DNA of 64,000 nt from Planotetraspora sp. A-T 1434 (GCF_025420585.1 NZ_JAOEGB010000013.1:124001-188000), one strand, 5' to 3'; counted from the stretch's first letter, positions 41,966-54,570 are shown. Translations and numbers: made by a program. Notes: generated from the letters alone by a model not told the origin.

Positions 41966-42304
41966 CCGATGTGCAGGGAGTCGCGGATCGTCCCGGACAC
42001 GACCTTCGCGCCGCGTCCCCATGCCTCGGTCGTTCATCGCGTTCAGCCACGTCATACCGCGTTTGGAGCCAAAGTTCTGGAGACGTGCGACAGCCGCGAC
42101 CGCTCCAGCGCCTCGATGCCCTTCTTCGCGATCGGCCGGTACCCGACGTTCAGTGAGTGCGCCGTGAGGCACGCGGCGATCGAGATCGGCAGGTCCTTCA
42201 ACCGGGACCGGCCGCGGGACACGGCGGTGAACGCCTCGGCGAGCTCCGGCACCCACAACATGACCTCCAGGATCGCCTCGGGCAGCTCCACGCGCGGGAG
42301 CATC
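41966..42304 (-). pseudogene. Tn3 transposase, C-terminal-side fragment
   Basis: Reads MLPRVELPEAILEVMLWVPE, LAEAFTAVSRGRSRLKDLPI, SIAACLTAHSLNVGYRPIAK in one frame, then GSKRGMTWLNAMNDRGMG and VSGTIRDSLHIG in two other frames. Those are Tn3 TnpA segments, with about 60 residues missing between the first two blocks and the catalytic C-terminus absent. Joining this piece to the fragment at 44620-46410, with one copy of the duplicated GCATC removed, restores LRARTTAMLPRVELPE in frame, showing the two were one gene. Confidence 0.85.
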
Positions 42305-42390
42305 GGGGCTTGAGCAGCAACCCTGCGGCCAATGGCGTTAGCGAGCCGATGGGGCAGGGCTTACCGCCACCGACCGGTCCGATGTGGGTG
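42305..42390 (+). repeat. left 86-bp terminal inverted repeat
   Basis: Matches the reverse complement of 44534-44619 at 83 of 86 positions (mismatches at repeat positions 28, 67 and 81). The GGGG tip is at 42305. Confidence 0.92.
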
Positions 42391-42452
42391 GACGCTAACA
42401 CTGGATGCTCGTCGAGCGTGCTCAGCACGTGGGTTGAGCGCCCGTGCCGGCG

Positions 42453-43400
42453 TCAGCTGTATCGCTCGACGAGCGCGTTGCCGATCGAGGCCAGGTGGTC
42501 TCGCACACCCGGGGGGCCGGTCACTTCGAGCCATTCGACCAGCCCGGCGAGTTCGCCGGCGAGGGTGTAGTGGTCGTGGCCGCGGATCACGACGTCGATG
42601 CGTCCGTCGGTCGTGGTGCCTCCGACTTCGAGTCGGTCGCCGAACCCGATCCGGAGAATGCCTATGGCGTGGGGCGCGCAGACGGCCTGGACCTCCAGAG
42701 GTGTTCGTTTGCGGTCGATCTCGTCGGCGATCTCGCGCCAGCTCTCGGCGAGGTCGAAGTCCTCGGGCCGGTGCACGGGATCGCCGGTCGGGTCGGCGGA
42801 TGTCACGCGGTCGATCCGGAAGGTCCGTCGGCCGGTCTCGGTGTGGGAGACGAGATACCACGCCGGGCCTTTGGCGACGATGCCCAGCGGGTGGACGGTC
42901 CTCTCGGTTCCGGCGCCTTTGCTATCGACATAGCCGAGCCGCACCTGGACGCCGCGGATCACCGCGTCCTGGAGGTCGTCGAGGAAGCGAGGTGGTCGGT
43001 GCTCGACCCGGCTCGACCCCCATCGTCGCGGGTCCATGACCAAGGATGATGCTGCTGCTTCGGCTTGGGCGCGGAAGGGTTCGGGCAGGGCTTGGACGAG
43101 TTTGCGCAGGGCTGCTTTCACGGCCGGGGTCGCGGCCGAGGCCGGGCCGGCGACCAGGAACAGGGCGCGGGCCTCACCCGCGGTCAACCCGGACAGGTCG
43201 GTACGGGCGCCGCCCACCAGGCGCCAGCCGCCGCCCCGTCCTTGCGTGGAGTACACGGGCACCCCGGCCATGGCCAGGGCGTCGAGGTCGCGGCGGGCGG
43301 TGCGCTCGGAGACCTCCAGCTCCCGGGCGACCTCTGCCGCTGTCACCTGCTCGCGCCGTTGCAGCATGAGGAGGACGGCCACCAGCCGGTCGGTTCGCAC
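42453..43400 (-). CDS. YafY/WYL-domain transcriptional regulator
   Basis: 315 residues. N-terminal DeoR-like HTH (VRTDRLVAVLLMLQRREQVT; ELEVSERTARRDLDALAMAG; GRGGGWRLV), a WYL domain (GPAWYLVSHTETGRRTFRID) and a WCX-type C-terminal region. GTG 43400 gives the family's usual start and is preceded by GGGAG. It diverges from the epoxide-hydrolase gene with a perfect palindrome in the 62-bp gap, so it is probably a local regulator of that gene. Both are carried on the nested transposon. Confidence 0.9.
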   Translation of the reverse strand: MRTDRLVAVLLMLQRREQVTAAEVARELEVSERTARRDLDALAMAGVPVYSTQGRGGGWRLVGGARTDLSGLTAGEARALFLVAGPASAATPAVKAALRKLVQALPEPFRAQAEAAASSLVMDPRRWGSSRVEHRPPRFLDDLQDAVIRGVQVRLGYVDSKGAGTERTVHPLGIVAKGPAWYLVSHTETGRRTFRIDRVTSADPTGDPVHRPEDFDLAESWREIADEIDRKRTPLEVQAVCAPHAIGILRIGFGDRLEVGGTTTDGRIDVVIRGHDHYTLAGELAGLVEWLEVTGPPGVRDHLASIGNALVERYS

Positions 43401-43419
43401 GCCCACAAAACTCCCACAC

Positions 43420-43444
43420 AAACCGGTCATGAGGTGACCGGTTT
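43420..43444. promoter_or_regulatory. operator palindrome between regulator and epoxide hydrolase
   Basis: AAACCGGTCA-TGAGG-TGACCGGTTT: perfect 10-bp arms (43420-43429, 43435-43444) centred between the two divergent start codons (43400 and 43463). Best read as the binding site of the adjacent WYL regulator. Confidence 0.7.
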
Positions 43445-43462
43445 CGGCGTCAGGATGGCGCC

Positions 43463-44404
43463 ATGACCTCAACCGATTTCCCCGAGCCCACCCTCATTCC
43501 GGTCAACGGTGTGGAACTCGAAGTCTTCGAAGCGGGCCGAGAGAACGCGGGAAGGCCCATCGTGCTCTGCCACGGCTGGCCGGACCACGCCTTCACCTGG
43601 CGCCACCAGATGCCCGCCCTCGCCGCGGCCGGCTACCACGTCATCGCCCCGAACCAGCGCGGCTACGGCAACTCCTCCCGCCCGGCCGAGGTGACGGACT
43701 ACGACATCGAACACCTGTCGGGTGACCTCGTCGCGCTCCTGGACCACTACGGATACCAAGACGCCACGTTCATCGGCCACGACTGGGGCGCGTTCGTCGT
43801 CTGGGGCCTGACCCTGCTGCACCCCACCCGTGTGAACAAGGTGATCAACCTGAGCCTGCCCTACCAGGAGCGCGGGGAAAAGCCGTGGATCGAGTTCATG
43901 GAAGACATGCTCGGCGGCGACTTCTACTTCGTCCACTTCAACCGGCAGCCGGGCGTCGCCGACGCCGTATTCGAAGACAACACCGCCCAGTTCCTCCGCA
44001 ACCTGTACCGGAAGAACCAGCCGCCGCCGGAGCCTCAGCCGGGCATGGCACTGATCAACCTCGCCAGAGCGCAAACACCCCTCGGCGAACCCATCATGAG
44101 CGACAGCGAACTGGACGTCCTCGTCTCCGCCTTCGAAACATCCGGATTCACCGGCGGCATCAACTGGTACAGGAACCTCGACCGCAACTGGCGCCTCCTG
44201 GCGGACGTGGACTCGATCATCCACCAGCCCGTCCTCATGATCTACGGCGACCGGGACCCGGTCGCGAGGTCGGAAAACCTGGCAGAGTTCGTGCCCAACG
44301 TGGAAGTGGTCTGCCTGGACTGCGGCCACTGGATCCAGCAGGAAAAACCCGAAGAAACAAACCAGGCCATTCTCAAATGGCTGGACAAGCGGGATGACGC
44401 CTAA
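43463..44404 (+). CDS. epoxide hydrolase-like alpha/beta hydrolase
   Basis: 313 residues. Oxyanion motif HGWPDHAFTWRHQMPALA, nucleophile elbow GHDWGAFVVWGL (Asp), cap domain with a Tyr-rich segment (GDFYFVHFNRQPGVAD; INWYRNLDRNW), acid in LMIYGDRDPV and His in LDCGHWIQQEKPEE. The pattern is that of soluble epoxide hydrolases; haloalkane-dehalogenase activity cannot be excluded. It is the cargo gene of the nested transposon, facing away from its likely regulator. Confidence 0.9.
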   Translation: MTSTDFPEPTLIPVNGVELEVFEAGRENAGRPIVLCHGWPDHAFTWRHQMPALAAAGYHVIAPNQRGYGNSSRPAEVTDYDIEHLSGDLVALLDHYGYQDATFIGHDWGAFVVWGLTLLHPTRVNKVINLSLPYQERGEKPWIEFMEDMLGGDFYFVHFNRQPGVADAVFEDNTAQFLRNLYRKNQPPPEPQPGMALINLARAQTPLGEPIMSDSELDVLVSAFETSGFTGGINWYRNLDRNWRLLADVDSIIHQPVLMIYGDRDPVARSENLAEFVPNVEVVCLDCGHWIQQEKPEETNQAILKWLDKRDDA

Positions 44405-44533
44405 CGTCTCGTGATCCAAGCCTGCGAAAACGCCTGGCCACTGAGAGTTCTGGGCTCACTACCGCGAGGGCTTCCCGAACCCTGGGGATTGAGCGGCTCG
44501 GTCCATCCCACGCAGGCCCGCATCCGGAACCAG

Positions 44534-44619
44534 CACCCGCATCGGACCGGTCAGTGGCGGTAAGCCCTGCCCCATCGGCTCGCTAACGCCACTGGCCGCA
44601 GGGTTGCTGCTCAAGCCCC
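44534..44619 (-). repeat. right 86-bp terminal inverted repeat
   Basis: Reverse-complement partner of 42305-42390. The GGGG tip is at 44619 (minus strand), followed outward by the duplicated GCATC. Confidence 0.92.
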
Positions 44620-46410
44620 GCATCGCCGTGGTGCGGGCCCGCAGGTCCCACCAGGGACGGCGGTTCCTCGATCGCCTTCACCCCGGTCAGGTGGATCTTC
44701 CCCGCGCCGTCGACCCGGACGTCGGGGTTGGCGATCAGCCGTCCGCCGACCTCCTTGAGGGCGTGCGGGAGTGCTCGGCCAGCAGCGCGTCCGGGTTGTC
44801 GGGAGGCTGAGCGCGGTCAGCGCGTTGGGCCGGATCGCCTCCTCCCACTGCGGTCCTTCCAGCAACTCGGCCTGCGGGTTGCGCCACTTGGTGGAGGCGT
44901 CGGTGTAGATCTCGCGGCGCTTCAAGCCGCGCCAGAACTGCTCCAGCACGCAGAAGGCGTAGGCGTGCCGGTTCACCGAACCGTCGTCGCGGACCGGGTG
45001 CCCGAACACCAGGCGCTTCCACGGCCCGTTCACCACGTCGGCGTCGACCAGGCGGCCGGGGATCAGCGGGGCGGGCAGGCGGCTGCGGTAGCCCAGGATG
45101 TCCGGCAGCGCCTTCATCGCCTCCAGGACGGACGTGCCCTCAGCGTTCGCGCCGAAGGAGATCACCTCGGGCAGCAGCTTCAAGAACCCGGACACGGTGG
45201 TGTAGCGGCCGACCAGCTCGGTCCGCCAGTCGTCGGGGTCGGCGGCGTCCGCCGGCGGCACGTTCTCATTCACTAGGACCAGCGCCGCGCGCAGATCGGC
45301 GCGGGAGATGACCGTCTCGAGCGCCTCCCACACCTCGGCCACCCGTACCTCCTCATCCGGGCCGCCCCACCCGTCGGATTCGAACAGCGCCTCCACCGCG
45401 ACCCCCAGCCGGGCCGCGGACTTCGCCAGCTTCGGGTGCTTGCGGACCTTCTCCTTGTTGGAGGCGTTCTGCGCCTTGTTCACCAGCTCGGCCGCCATCA
45501 ACAGATCCAGCAGATCCAGGGTGTCGTCGACCGACTCGCCCTCCAGGAACCGGACCGTGGCCAGCAGCGTCGCCAACCGGCGGCCGTCCGGATGCCTCTT
45601 GAGCGCGGAAGCGTCTGCCCGCATCCCCGTACTTGGCGAGCTCGCCCAATCGGCGCTGCGGCACCAATGCCTCGGCGCCCAACTTGGCGAGCTCCAGGCC
45701 GTCGATCTCCGACACCTGGTCCAGGGCCTTGATGATGGTCGGGCCAGACGCCCGCGGCGCCACGCCCTTTCGCCACCGCTCCAGATCCGACACCCGCGAG
45801 GCGGGCGGGACCTCCAGCAGCTGGTCCAGAACGTACCGCTGGCCGACCGTCAGCAGCCCCTCCAGCACGCTCCACAGCCGCTTCGTCGTGTCGTCGCGGA
45901 CCTTCGCCACCAGCCGGACCAGCGTCGTCACGCCCGGAAGCAGTACCTTCCGCTCCCGCAGCCACCCCACCCCATCGGTGAAGATCGCTTTCGGCCCGTC
46001 GCCCGACGTCCACGACCGGGCCGCCACCCACGTCACGAACTCCGGCTCGACCGAGGCGAAGTCCTTCCACTGGTAGGCCTGCCGATCTCCTCCTGATGAT
46101 CGAACGGCCTCGGCCGCCGCTCGGTGTACCGCTTCACCTGCGACGGGTCCTCGACACCGAGCTGATCGGCCACGAACTCCAGCACCACCCCCGGCTCATC
46201 CAGAGGATCCTCCAGGAACGTCCCGAGCCAGCGCACCGTCACGAGCTGCAGCGCGAACCCGAGCTTCATGTGCTCGCCGCGCCGCCGGCCGACCAGAGCC
46301 CGGTCCTCGTCATCGAGGAAGAACACCCGCTCCAGATCAGCCTGCGACGGCGGCTCCGCGAACCGCCCGTACGCCGCCGCCTCATCATCGGTCAAGAACT
46401 CCACAGGCAT
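44620..46410 (-). pseudogene. Tn3-family transposase, N-terminal part, frameshifted
   Basis: Starts at ATG 46410 (MPVEFLTDDEAAAYGRFAEP; DDEDRALVGRRRGEHMKLGF), the DUF4158-type N-terminal domain of Tn3 transposases. It then continues in a second frame from about 46070 (MTWVAARSWTSGDGPKAIFT), a third from about 45620 (LATLLATVRFLEGESVDDTL; VLEQFWRGLKRREIYTDAST) and shifts again near 44800. At least three frameshifts plus the insertion at 44619 make it non-functional. The 3' continuation is at 41966-42304. Confidence 0.88.
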
Positions 46411-46502
46411 AGCCCGCAAAGTAGGACCGACCCGCCAGTAACCAACGCAGAGCCACTGAACCGTTGCAAGACCCCCGCCCGGCCTGGCAGCCGTCCGCAT
46501 CG

Positions 46503-46577
46503 GAACGGCCAGTCACGATAAGACGAGCCCGCTGGGCTCTTTAACCTGACTGGCCGTTCGGTTGCTGCTCAAGCCCC
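46503..46577. repeat. outer Tn3 terminal repeat with internal hairpin
   Basis: On the minus strand the tip at 46577 reads GGGGCTTGAGCAGCAACC, shared with the nested element, then diverges. Immediately inside, GAACGGCCAGTCA (46503-46515) and TGACTGGCCGTTC (46547-46559) form perfect 13-bp arms around a second small stem (AGCCC/GGGCT). Confidence 0.75.
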
Positions 46578-46579
46578 TA

Positions 46580-46898
46580 GCCCCGGGGGGATCACCCCGG
46601 GCGGGGCCGGAATGGCGGCCCTGAGGCCGCTCAGGGCCGCCGCAGAGCCCGAAGACGCCTTCCGGCGGGAGATCGAGCGGCGCGGCCTGGTCGAGCCGGA
46701 GCCCTCCCCTGTCTCCCCGGCCAGACAAGCCGGGCCCGCGCCCGGGCCCGCGCCGCCGCCGAGCGCGCCATCCGCGTCGACCACGAGCCCGCCGAGGTCC
46801 CGCGCAGTCGGCAGTATCCCGAGCAGGCCCGGAAGCTGGCCGCGCTGCGCGAGCGCCTGGCGCGTCTGACCTCCCCGGAGGCCGCCACCCAGGCATGA
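46580..46898 (+). pseudogene. C-terminal remnant of an unidentified protein
   Basis: Coding-like sequence on the plus strand in two frames: AAEPEDAFRREIERRGLVEP and, after a frameshift in the Ala/Arg/Pro-rich middle, QYPEQARKLAALRERLARLT ending at TGA 46896-46898. It directly abuts the Tn3 tip, so the transposon probably inserted into or next to the gene. No family is identified. The following 250 bp to 47152 show no gene. Confidence 0.45.
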
Positions 46899-47152
46899 AG
46901 GCGCGGCCTTTGGTTGCCGGCGAGCGCCTCCTGCGCGGCGGCTAGCCGGTTGACCGCAGAGGCGAGCGCGAGGCTGGCGAGTTACCGGTGGCGTCGGCTG
47001 GGGTCGTGGTCGACGAGTGCCGCGGCGACGGCCTCGGGGCTGGGGTTGGTGTAGATGCCAAGGCTGCGCAGGGGCCGGTCAAGGACATTGCAAGCGCGCT
47101 GCAGGGGGTCTGCCCGTCAATGGTGCTCAAGCCCGCCTATGAGGAGATCACG

Positions 47153-47596
47153 ATGAACCGCAGCCTGCGCGCCATGTTCGGCCTGACCGCCGCCGCCGCG
47201 ACCATCGCCCTGGCCGTCCCGGCCATGGGCGGTGCCGCGAGCGCCTCACCGTCGCCTTCCGATATCAACAACTCCAGCCATGCCCACGATGTCGCACAGG
47301 AGCGCTCCTTCCTGTTCTCCTACACCTTCAACGACCACCTCAAGGTCGCCGGCGGCAATTTCACCGTCGATCACCGCGTCTTCCTGGTCGTCAAGTTCAA
47401 CAACGGCGTCACGAAGTTCTCTCGGTGGGTGGTAGCCCGCACTCATCCCGTCACGCCGGGCGGCGCCATCTACGTGGAGACGACCGTCGCCGCTCCCTGT
47501 TACGGGGGCAGCAACGGCTACGCTCAGGCATATGACGAGGCCACCCGCACCTGGTCGCCGACCTTGCCCGTGAGGATCTGCCAGCGCATCGACTGA
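47153..47596 (+). CDS. small secreted protein, unknown function
   Basis: 147 residues. Sec signal peptide (MNRSLRAMFGLTAAAATIAL, then AVPAMGGAASA) and a mature domain of about 115 residues with alternating strands (SFLFSYTFNDHL; DHRVFLVVKFNNGVTKFSRW) and two Cys residues that could form a disulfide. No catalytic motif. ATG 47153 follows GAGGAG. No family is recognised. Confidence 0.75.
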   Translation: MNRSLRAMFGLTAAAATIALAVPAMGGAASASPSPSDINNSSHAHDVAQERSFLFSYTFNDHLKVAGGNFTVDHRVFLVVKFNNGVTKFSRWVVARTHPVTPGGAIYVETTVAAPCYGGSNGYAQAYDEATRTWSPTLPVRICQRID

Positions 47597-47639
47597 CGGC
47601 CGGCCCGGGCCCGATGGCATCTCGTGTCGCCCCGCAGCG

Positions 47640-48170
47640 CGAGCGCGCGAGACCGGCGGGGATTACTTGGAAGCGCAGACGGCGCCGGAGCGCGACGCCG
47701 AGGCGATCGACCTGGTCGGCGCGGCTGACCAGGTCGGGTCCCGTCAACACGTACGGGCCGTGGACTGGTTGGCCGCAGTCCGCGAGCAATACGGCAACAG
47801 CCGCATCAGCGACATCGCGCTCGTCAACGACAGCCGTGCGCGCCATATCCGGACCCGCCACCACGTCGCCCGCTCGTAACTGCGCCGCCCAGCCACGGGG
47901 GTTGGAGGCCGACGTGTCGCTGCGCAGCACCACCGGTCGCAGGCCGGCATCGCGCAGCAGGGCTTCCATGTCCGCGTGCACCTGAACGATTGGATCACTC
48001 TGACGAACGGCCTGGTCGTCTACGGCTGTCGAGGACAGGTAGACGACGCGGGGTGCCGCTGCCGCGAGTTCCGGCAACAGGCCGTGCACGGAGGCGGCGT
48101 CGAGCAGCGGCCAGATGAGAAAGACGGAGTCGACCCCCACGAGGGCGGCACGCGCCGCGCGATCACGCCG
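47640..48170 (-). pseudogene. NmrA-like NAD(P)-binding protein remnant
   Basis: Encodes GVDSVFLIWPLLDAASVHGL, RVVYLSSTAVDDQ, GLRPVVLRSDTSASNPRGWA and DERDVADAAVAVLLADCGQP, the middle of an atypical short-chain reductase (NmrA/SDR_a5 type). The N-terminal GxxGxxG dinucleotide site is missing. After QVIPAGLARSR the frame runs into unrelated sequence, so both ends are lost. Confidence 0.75.
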
Positions 48171-48225
48171 ATCCGGGTGCGGCCTCGACCGGCGTGATCG
48201 CGTACGGCACGGGCGTCGGGACCGG

Positions 48226-49038
48226 TCAGGCGGGGAACAGCTCCTCGATGACCTGGGCGACGCCGTCCTCGTCGTTGGAGGGGATGATGTGACCCACCGC
48301 GTCCAGGACGGTCGGATGCGCGTTGGCGACGGCGTACGAGGTCCCGGCCCAGGCGAGCATGGGCAGGTCGTTGGGCATGTCCCCGAACGCGACGACCTCG
48401 TCGGGCGTGATGCCCAGGTCGGCGGCGAACCGGGTCAGCGCGTGGGCCTTGCTGACATCGGGGGCGATGGCCTCGACCAGGCGCAGGCCGTTCGAGTGGT
48501 AGACGGTGACCAGGTCGCCGATGGCGGGGGCGGCGAGCGCCAGCAGGTCGTCGGCGGAGAGAGTCGGGTGGCGGCCGACGAGCTTGGGGGCCGGGCGGCT
48601 CCACAGCTTGTCCTCGCCGGGCCGCTGGACGGTGATGTCGGCCTCCCAGTCCCATGGCTCGTACAGCTCGTCACCGGCCATCTCATGGGCGTACTCGACG
48701 GCCAGGCCGATGCCGGGGATCGCCTCGCGCAGGCGGCGGGCGGCCTCGGCGAGGGTGGCGGTGCCGATGGCGTACTCGTCGATGACGCTGTGGGTGTGCA
48801 TGTCGTAGACGAAGGCCCCGTTGGAGCAGATCGCGGTGCCGTGCGAGCCGACCGCGTCCGCGACCGAGCCCATCAGACGGGGCGGGCGTCCGGTGACGAA
48901 GACGAACTGGGCGCCGGCCGGTTCGATCCGGGCGAAGGCCGCGGTGGTGCGCGCGGAGATGGTGCCGTCGCTGCGGACGACCGTGCCGTCCAGATCGGTC
49001 GCGATGAGGCGGGGGCGGGGATGCGTTCCAGCGGTCAT
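48226..49038 (-). CDS. HAD-superfamily (Cof-type) phosphatase
   Basis: 270 residues. HAD motif I LIATDLDGTVVRSDG, motif II FVFVTGRP, motif III Lys (SKAHAL) and motif IV VVAFGDMPNDLPML, with a Cof-type C2 cap between. Probably dephosphorylates a sugar phosphate or nucleotide. ATG 49038. It lies 14 bp downstream of glf on the same strand, so it may be co-expressed with the galactofuran genes. Confidence 0.92.
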   Translation of the reverse strand: MTAGTHPRPRLIATDLDGTVVRSDGTISARTTAAFARIEPAGAQFVFVTGRPPRLMGSVADAVGSHGTAICSNGAFVYDMHTHSVIDEYAIGTATLAEAARRLREAIPGIGLAVEYAHEMAGDELYEPWDWEADITVQRPGEDKLWSRPAPKLVGRHPTLSADDLLALAAPAIGDLVTVYHSNGLRLVEAIAPDVSKAHALTRFAADLGITPDEVVAFGDMPNDLPMLAWAGTSYAVANAHPTVLDAVGHIIPSNDEDGVAQVIEELFPA

Positions 49039-49052
49039 ATGCGGCGGTGTCC

Positions 49053-52556
<3,504 letters not shown>

Positions 52557-53957
52557 CTACGGCCCGGAGGTCGCCACGGGCGGCGAAGCGGCGGCGCTTG
52601 CCGGATCGGTGCTCATCGGACTTGTGCTCGCCGGACTTGTACTCGCCGGACTTGTACTCGCCGGACCGGTGCTCGCCGGACCGGTGTTCGCCAGATCGGC
52701 GGTGCCGGTCGGCTGGGCGGTGCTTGCGTGATCGGCCGGGGACGGGCCGTCACCGGCCGCCCGGCCCACCACGGAGGGACCGAGAAGACCGATGGCCAGC
52801 GCGAGGGCGGCGGGCAGCAGTAGAGCCGTGGTGAGCGAGGTCCGATCGGCGAGCAAGCCGACCAGACCGGGCCCGGCGAGCGCCCCGACGTAGGCGAGGG
52901 TGGTGACCCGGGACAGGGCGCGGCCGACCTCGCCGCCCGACCCGGCCGCGCTGAACAGGGTCGGCACGACGGTGGCCAGGCCGACGCCCACCACCGCCCA
53001 TCCGGCGAACTCGACGGCCAGGCCCCCGGTCCGAAGGTGGGACGCGAGCAGCACCAGCACGTAGCCGGCGCTCGCGGTCGCCCCGGCCAGGGCGATGCCC
53101 CGGCGTGAACCCAGCCGGGCGCGGACGCGGTCGCCGACCAGGCGCGAGCAGGTGAGAGCGGCGGCGAAGACGGCGTAGACGAGGGAAGCCGTCGCGGGGC
53201 TCGCGTGCACGTCTCGAGTGGCGTGCAGAACGGCCCAGCTGTAGCCGGCGCCCTCCGTGATGAAGCCCGCCATGGCGAGCAGTCCCAGCATGAGGATGAG
53301 CCCTGACGCGAGCGGGGGCCGGCCCGCGGCTCGGGACGCCGACGGCTCCGCGTGCCCGGTCGCCCCGCTCCCGACTGCCGCGACGCCGCTCCCGCCGGCG
53401 ACGGCCGCTCCGGCGGGGAGGCGGATGAGCAGCAGCGGTCCGGCGAACATCACGGCGCACAGAGCCCCGGCCGCGCCGAGCAGCACTCGAAGGTCGAGAC
53501 CGGCGGCGAGCCCGGCGGCCACCGCCGCCCCGCCCGCGACCGCGCCCAGGCTCCACACTCCGTGGAACCCGGACATCAGCGGCCGGCCCTCCGCCGTCTC
53601 GACGACGACCGCCTGAGCGTTCATGGAAACGTCCAGCGCCCCGAGCCCGGCGCCAACCAGCAGCCCGGCGGCCAGCAGCGCCGGGTAGCCGCCCGCCGTC
53701 GCGGGGGCCAGCAGGCACAGCGCCGCCACCGGGGCGCACACTGTGACTACGGCGCGGCTGGAGAGGCGGTCGCACAGCCGTCCCGCGAGGGGCATCACCA
53801 GGATCGAGCCGAGACCGCCCAGCAGGAGGACCGTGCCCATGCGCCCCGGGCTCAGGTGAAGGTGCCCGATGAGCGTGGGCAACGCGGCGCTCCACAGTGC
53901 GCAGCACACCCCGGACAGCGCGAAGACACCCGTCACGCCCCACCGCGGCCTGGACAC
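52557..53957 (-). CDS. MFS transporter with repetitive C-terminal tail
   Basis: 466 residues, 12 hydrophobic segments. Motif A region AGRLCDRLSSRAVVT, and GALDVSMNAQAVVVE resembling sugar/fucose-permease-like MFS proteins. The last 55 residues are a pentapeptide repeat of Ser/Thr/Pro/Ala (15-bp DNA repeat) ending in the cytoplasm. GTG 53957 start. A perfect palindrome lies 61 bp upstream. It is followed after 100 bp by the galactofuran genes; co-transcription is possible. Confidence 0.88.
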   Translation of the reverse strand: MSRPRWGVTGVFALSGVCCALWSAALPTLIGHLHLSPGRMGTVLLLGGLGSILVMPLAGRLCDRLSSRAVVTVCAPVAALCLLAPATAGGYPALLAAGLLVGAGLGALDVSMNAQAVVVETAEGRPLMSGFHGVWSLGAVAGGAAVAAGLAAGLDLRVLLGAAGALCAVMFAGPLLLIRLPAGAAVAGGSGVAAVGSGATGHAEPSASRAAGRPPLASGLILMLGLLAMAGFITEGAGYSWAVLHATRDVHASPATASLVYAVFAAALTCSRLVGDRVRARLGSRRGIALAGATASAGYVLVLLASHLRTGGLAVEFAGWAVVGVGLATVVPTLFSAAGSGGEVGRALSRVTTLAYVGALAGPGLVGLLADRTSLTTALLLPAALALAIGLLGPSVVGRAAGDGPSPADHASTAQPTGTADLANTGPASTGPASTSPASTSPASTSPMSTDPASAAASPPVATSGP

Positions 53958-54017
53958 CGGCCCACCTCCCCAAGTGCCCTTGCCGGGCGCCGAATCGCTG
54001 TCGCCAGTGCCACCAGG

Positions 54018-54042
54018 CTAGTTAATAAACTTTTCTAACTAG
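54018..54042. promoter_or_regulatory. operator-like palindrome upstream of the MFS gene
   Basis: CTAGTTA-N11-TAACTAG (arms 54018-54024, 54036-54042) in an AT-rich island in otherwise GC-rich DNA, 61 bp before the MFS start. Probably a repressor site overlapping the promoter; the regulator is not in the window. Confidence 0.55.
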
Positions 54043-54142
54043 TGACACGGAAAGGATCTCTTGGTGCTGGGCGACCGTCAAGGGGCTTTCGGATCCGCCG
54101 ATAATGACGGGGTAGGTGGCGGCGTCAACCGGCTTCAGCGGG

Positions 54143-54480
54143 TCACCAGTGGTCCCAGTGCGTCACCGACTCCACCGGTTGCCGGGGCGCCCGGCGGAAG
54201 TCGACGCCGATCGTGTGCGCCACGGGGATCAGCGCCACCTGGGTCGTCTTCTCGTACGGATCGCCGATGATCTCGGCCATCTCCCGCTCGTACGGCAGAT
54301 GCATGGTCGTCCAGGCCGCACCAAGCCCGCGCGCACGGGCGGCGAGCATGAAGCTCCAGGTCGCGGGCAGGATTCCGGCCCAGTAGGCGGCCTGCTCGCC
54401 CGCGGTGCGCTCGCACCGTACCTTCGCAATCGGGATCAACAGGTAGGGGACCCGATGCAGGTCTCCGCCAGGTGTTCGGC
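54143..54480 (-). pseudogene. nitroreductase-family remnant with frameshift
   Basis: The C-terminal part reads GEQAAYWAGILPATWSFMLA, GLGAAWTTMHLPYEREMAEI and VALIPVAHTIGVDFRRAPRQ, typical of FMN nitroreductases. Just upstream, HLAET is followed by a one-base loss that shifts the expected histidine-containing segment out of frame. The N-terminal FMN-binding half is absent. Confidence 0.75.
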
Positions 54481-54570
54481 CGAACCGAAGACCCAGCAGC
54501 GGTTGGTGAAACGTCGGCGACGACGTCTCGATCTACCACTTGGGGGGCTTCTACCGAAAGGGACCGGGCT

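Larger units (their letters stand above)
42305..44619. mobile_element. non-autonomous Tn3-type element carrying a regulator and an epoxide hydrolase
   Basis: 2,315 bp. The ends are 86-bp inverted repeats (three mismatches) that start GGGGCTTGAGCAGCAACC, the same tip as the host Tn3 element. The flanks are a perfect 5-bp target duplication GCATC (42300-42304 and 44620-44624), the length made by Tn3 transposases. It encodes no transposase; its cargo is a WYL/YafY regulator and a divergent epoxide hydrolase with an operator between them. It fits the concept of a mobile insertion cassette moved in trans by a Tn3 transposase. Confidence 0.88.
41966..46577 (-). mobile_element. degenerate Tn3-family transposon (right end retained)
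   Basis: Its right terminus is the 38-bp-type inverted repeat ending at 46577 (GGGG... on the minus strand). The transposase gene reads inward from 46410. The element is interrupted by a nested 2.3-kb element (42305-44619). The 3' end of the transposase and the left terminus have been deleted at about 41966, where a foreign gene remnant begins. No resolvase was found. Confidence 0.8.

Noticed and set aside
47120-47145. TGCTCAAGCCC resembling a Tn3 tip near the secreted-protein gene
   Set aside because: Only 11 bases match the terminal repeat, the GGGG tip is incomplete and there is no target duplication, so chance similarity is more likely.
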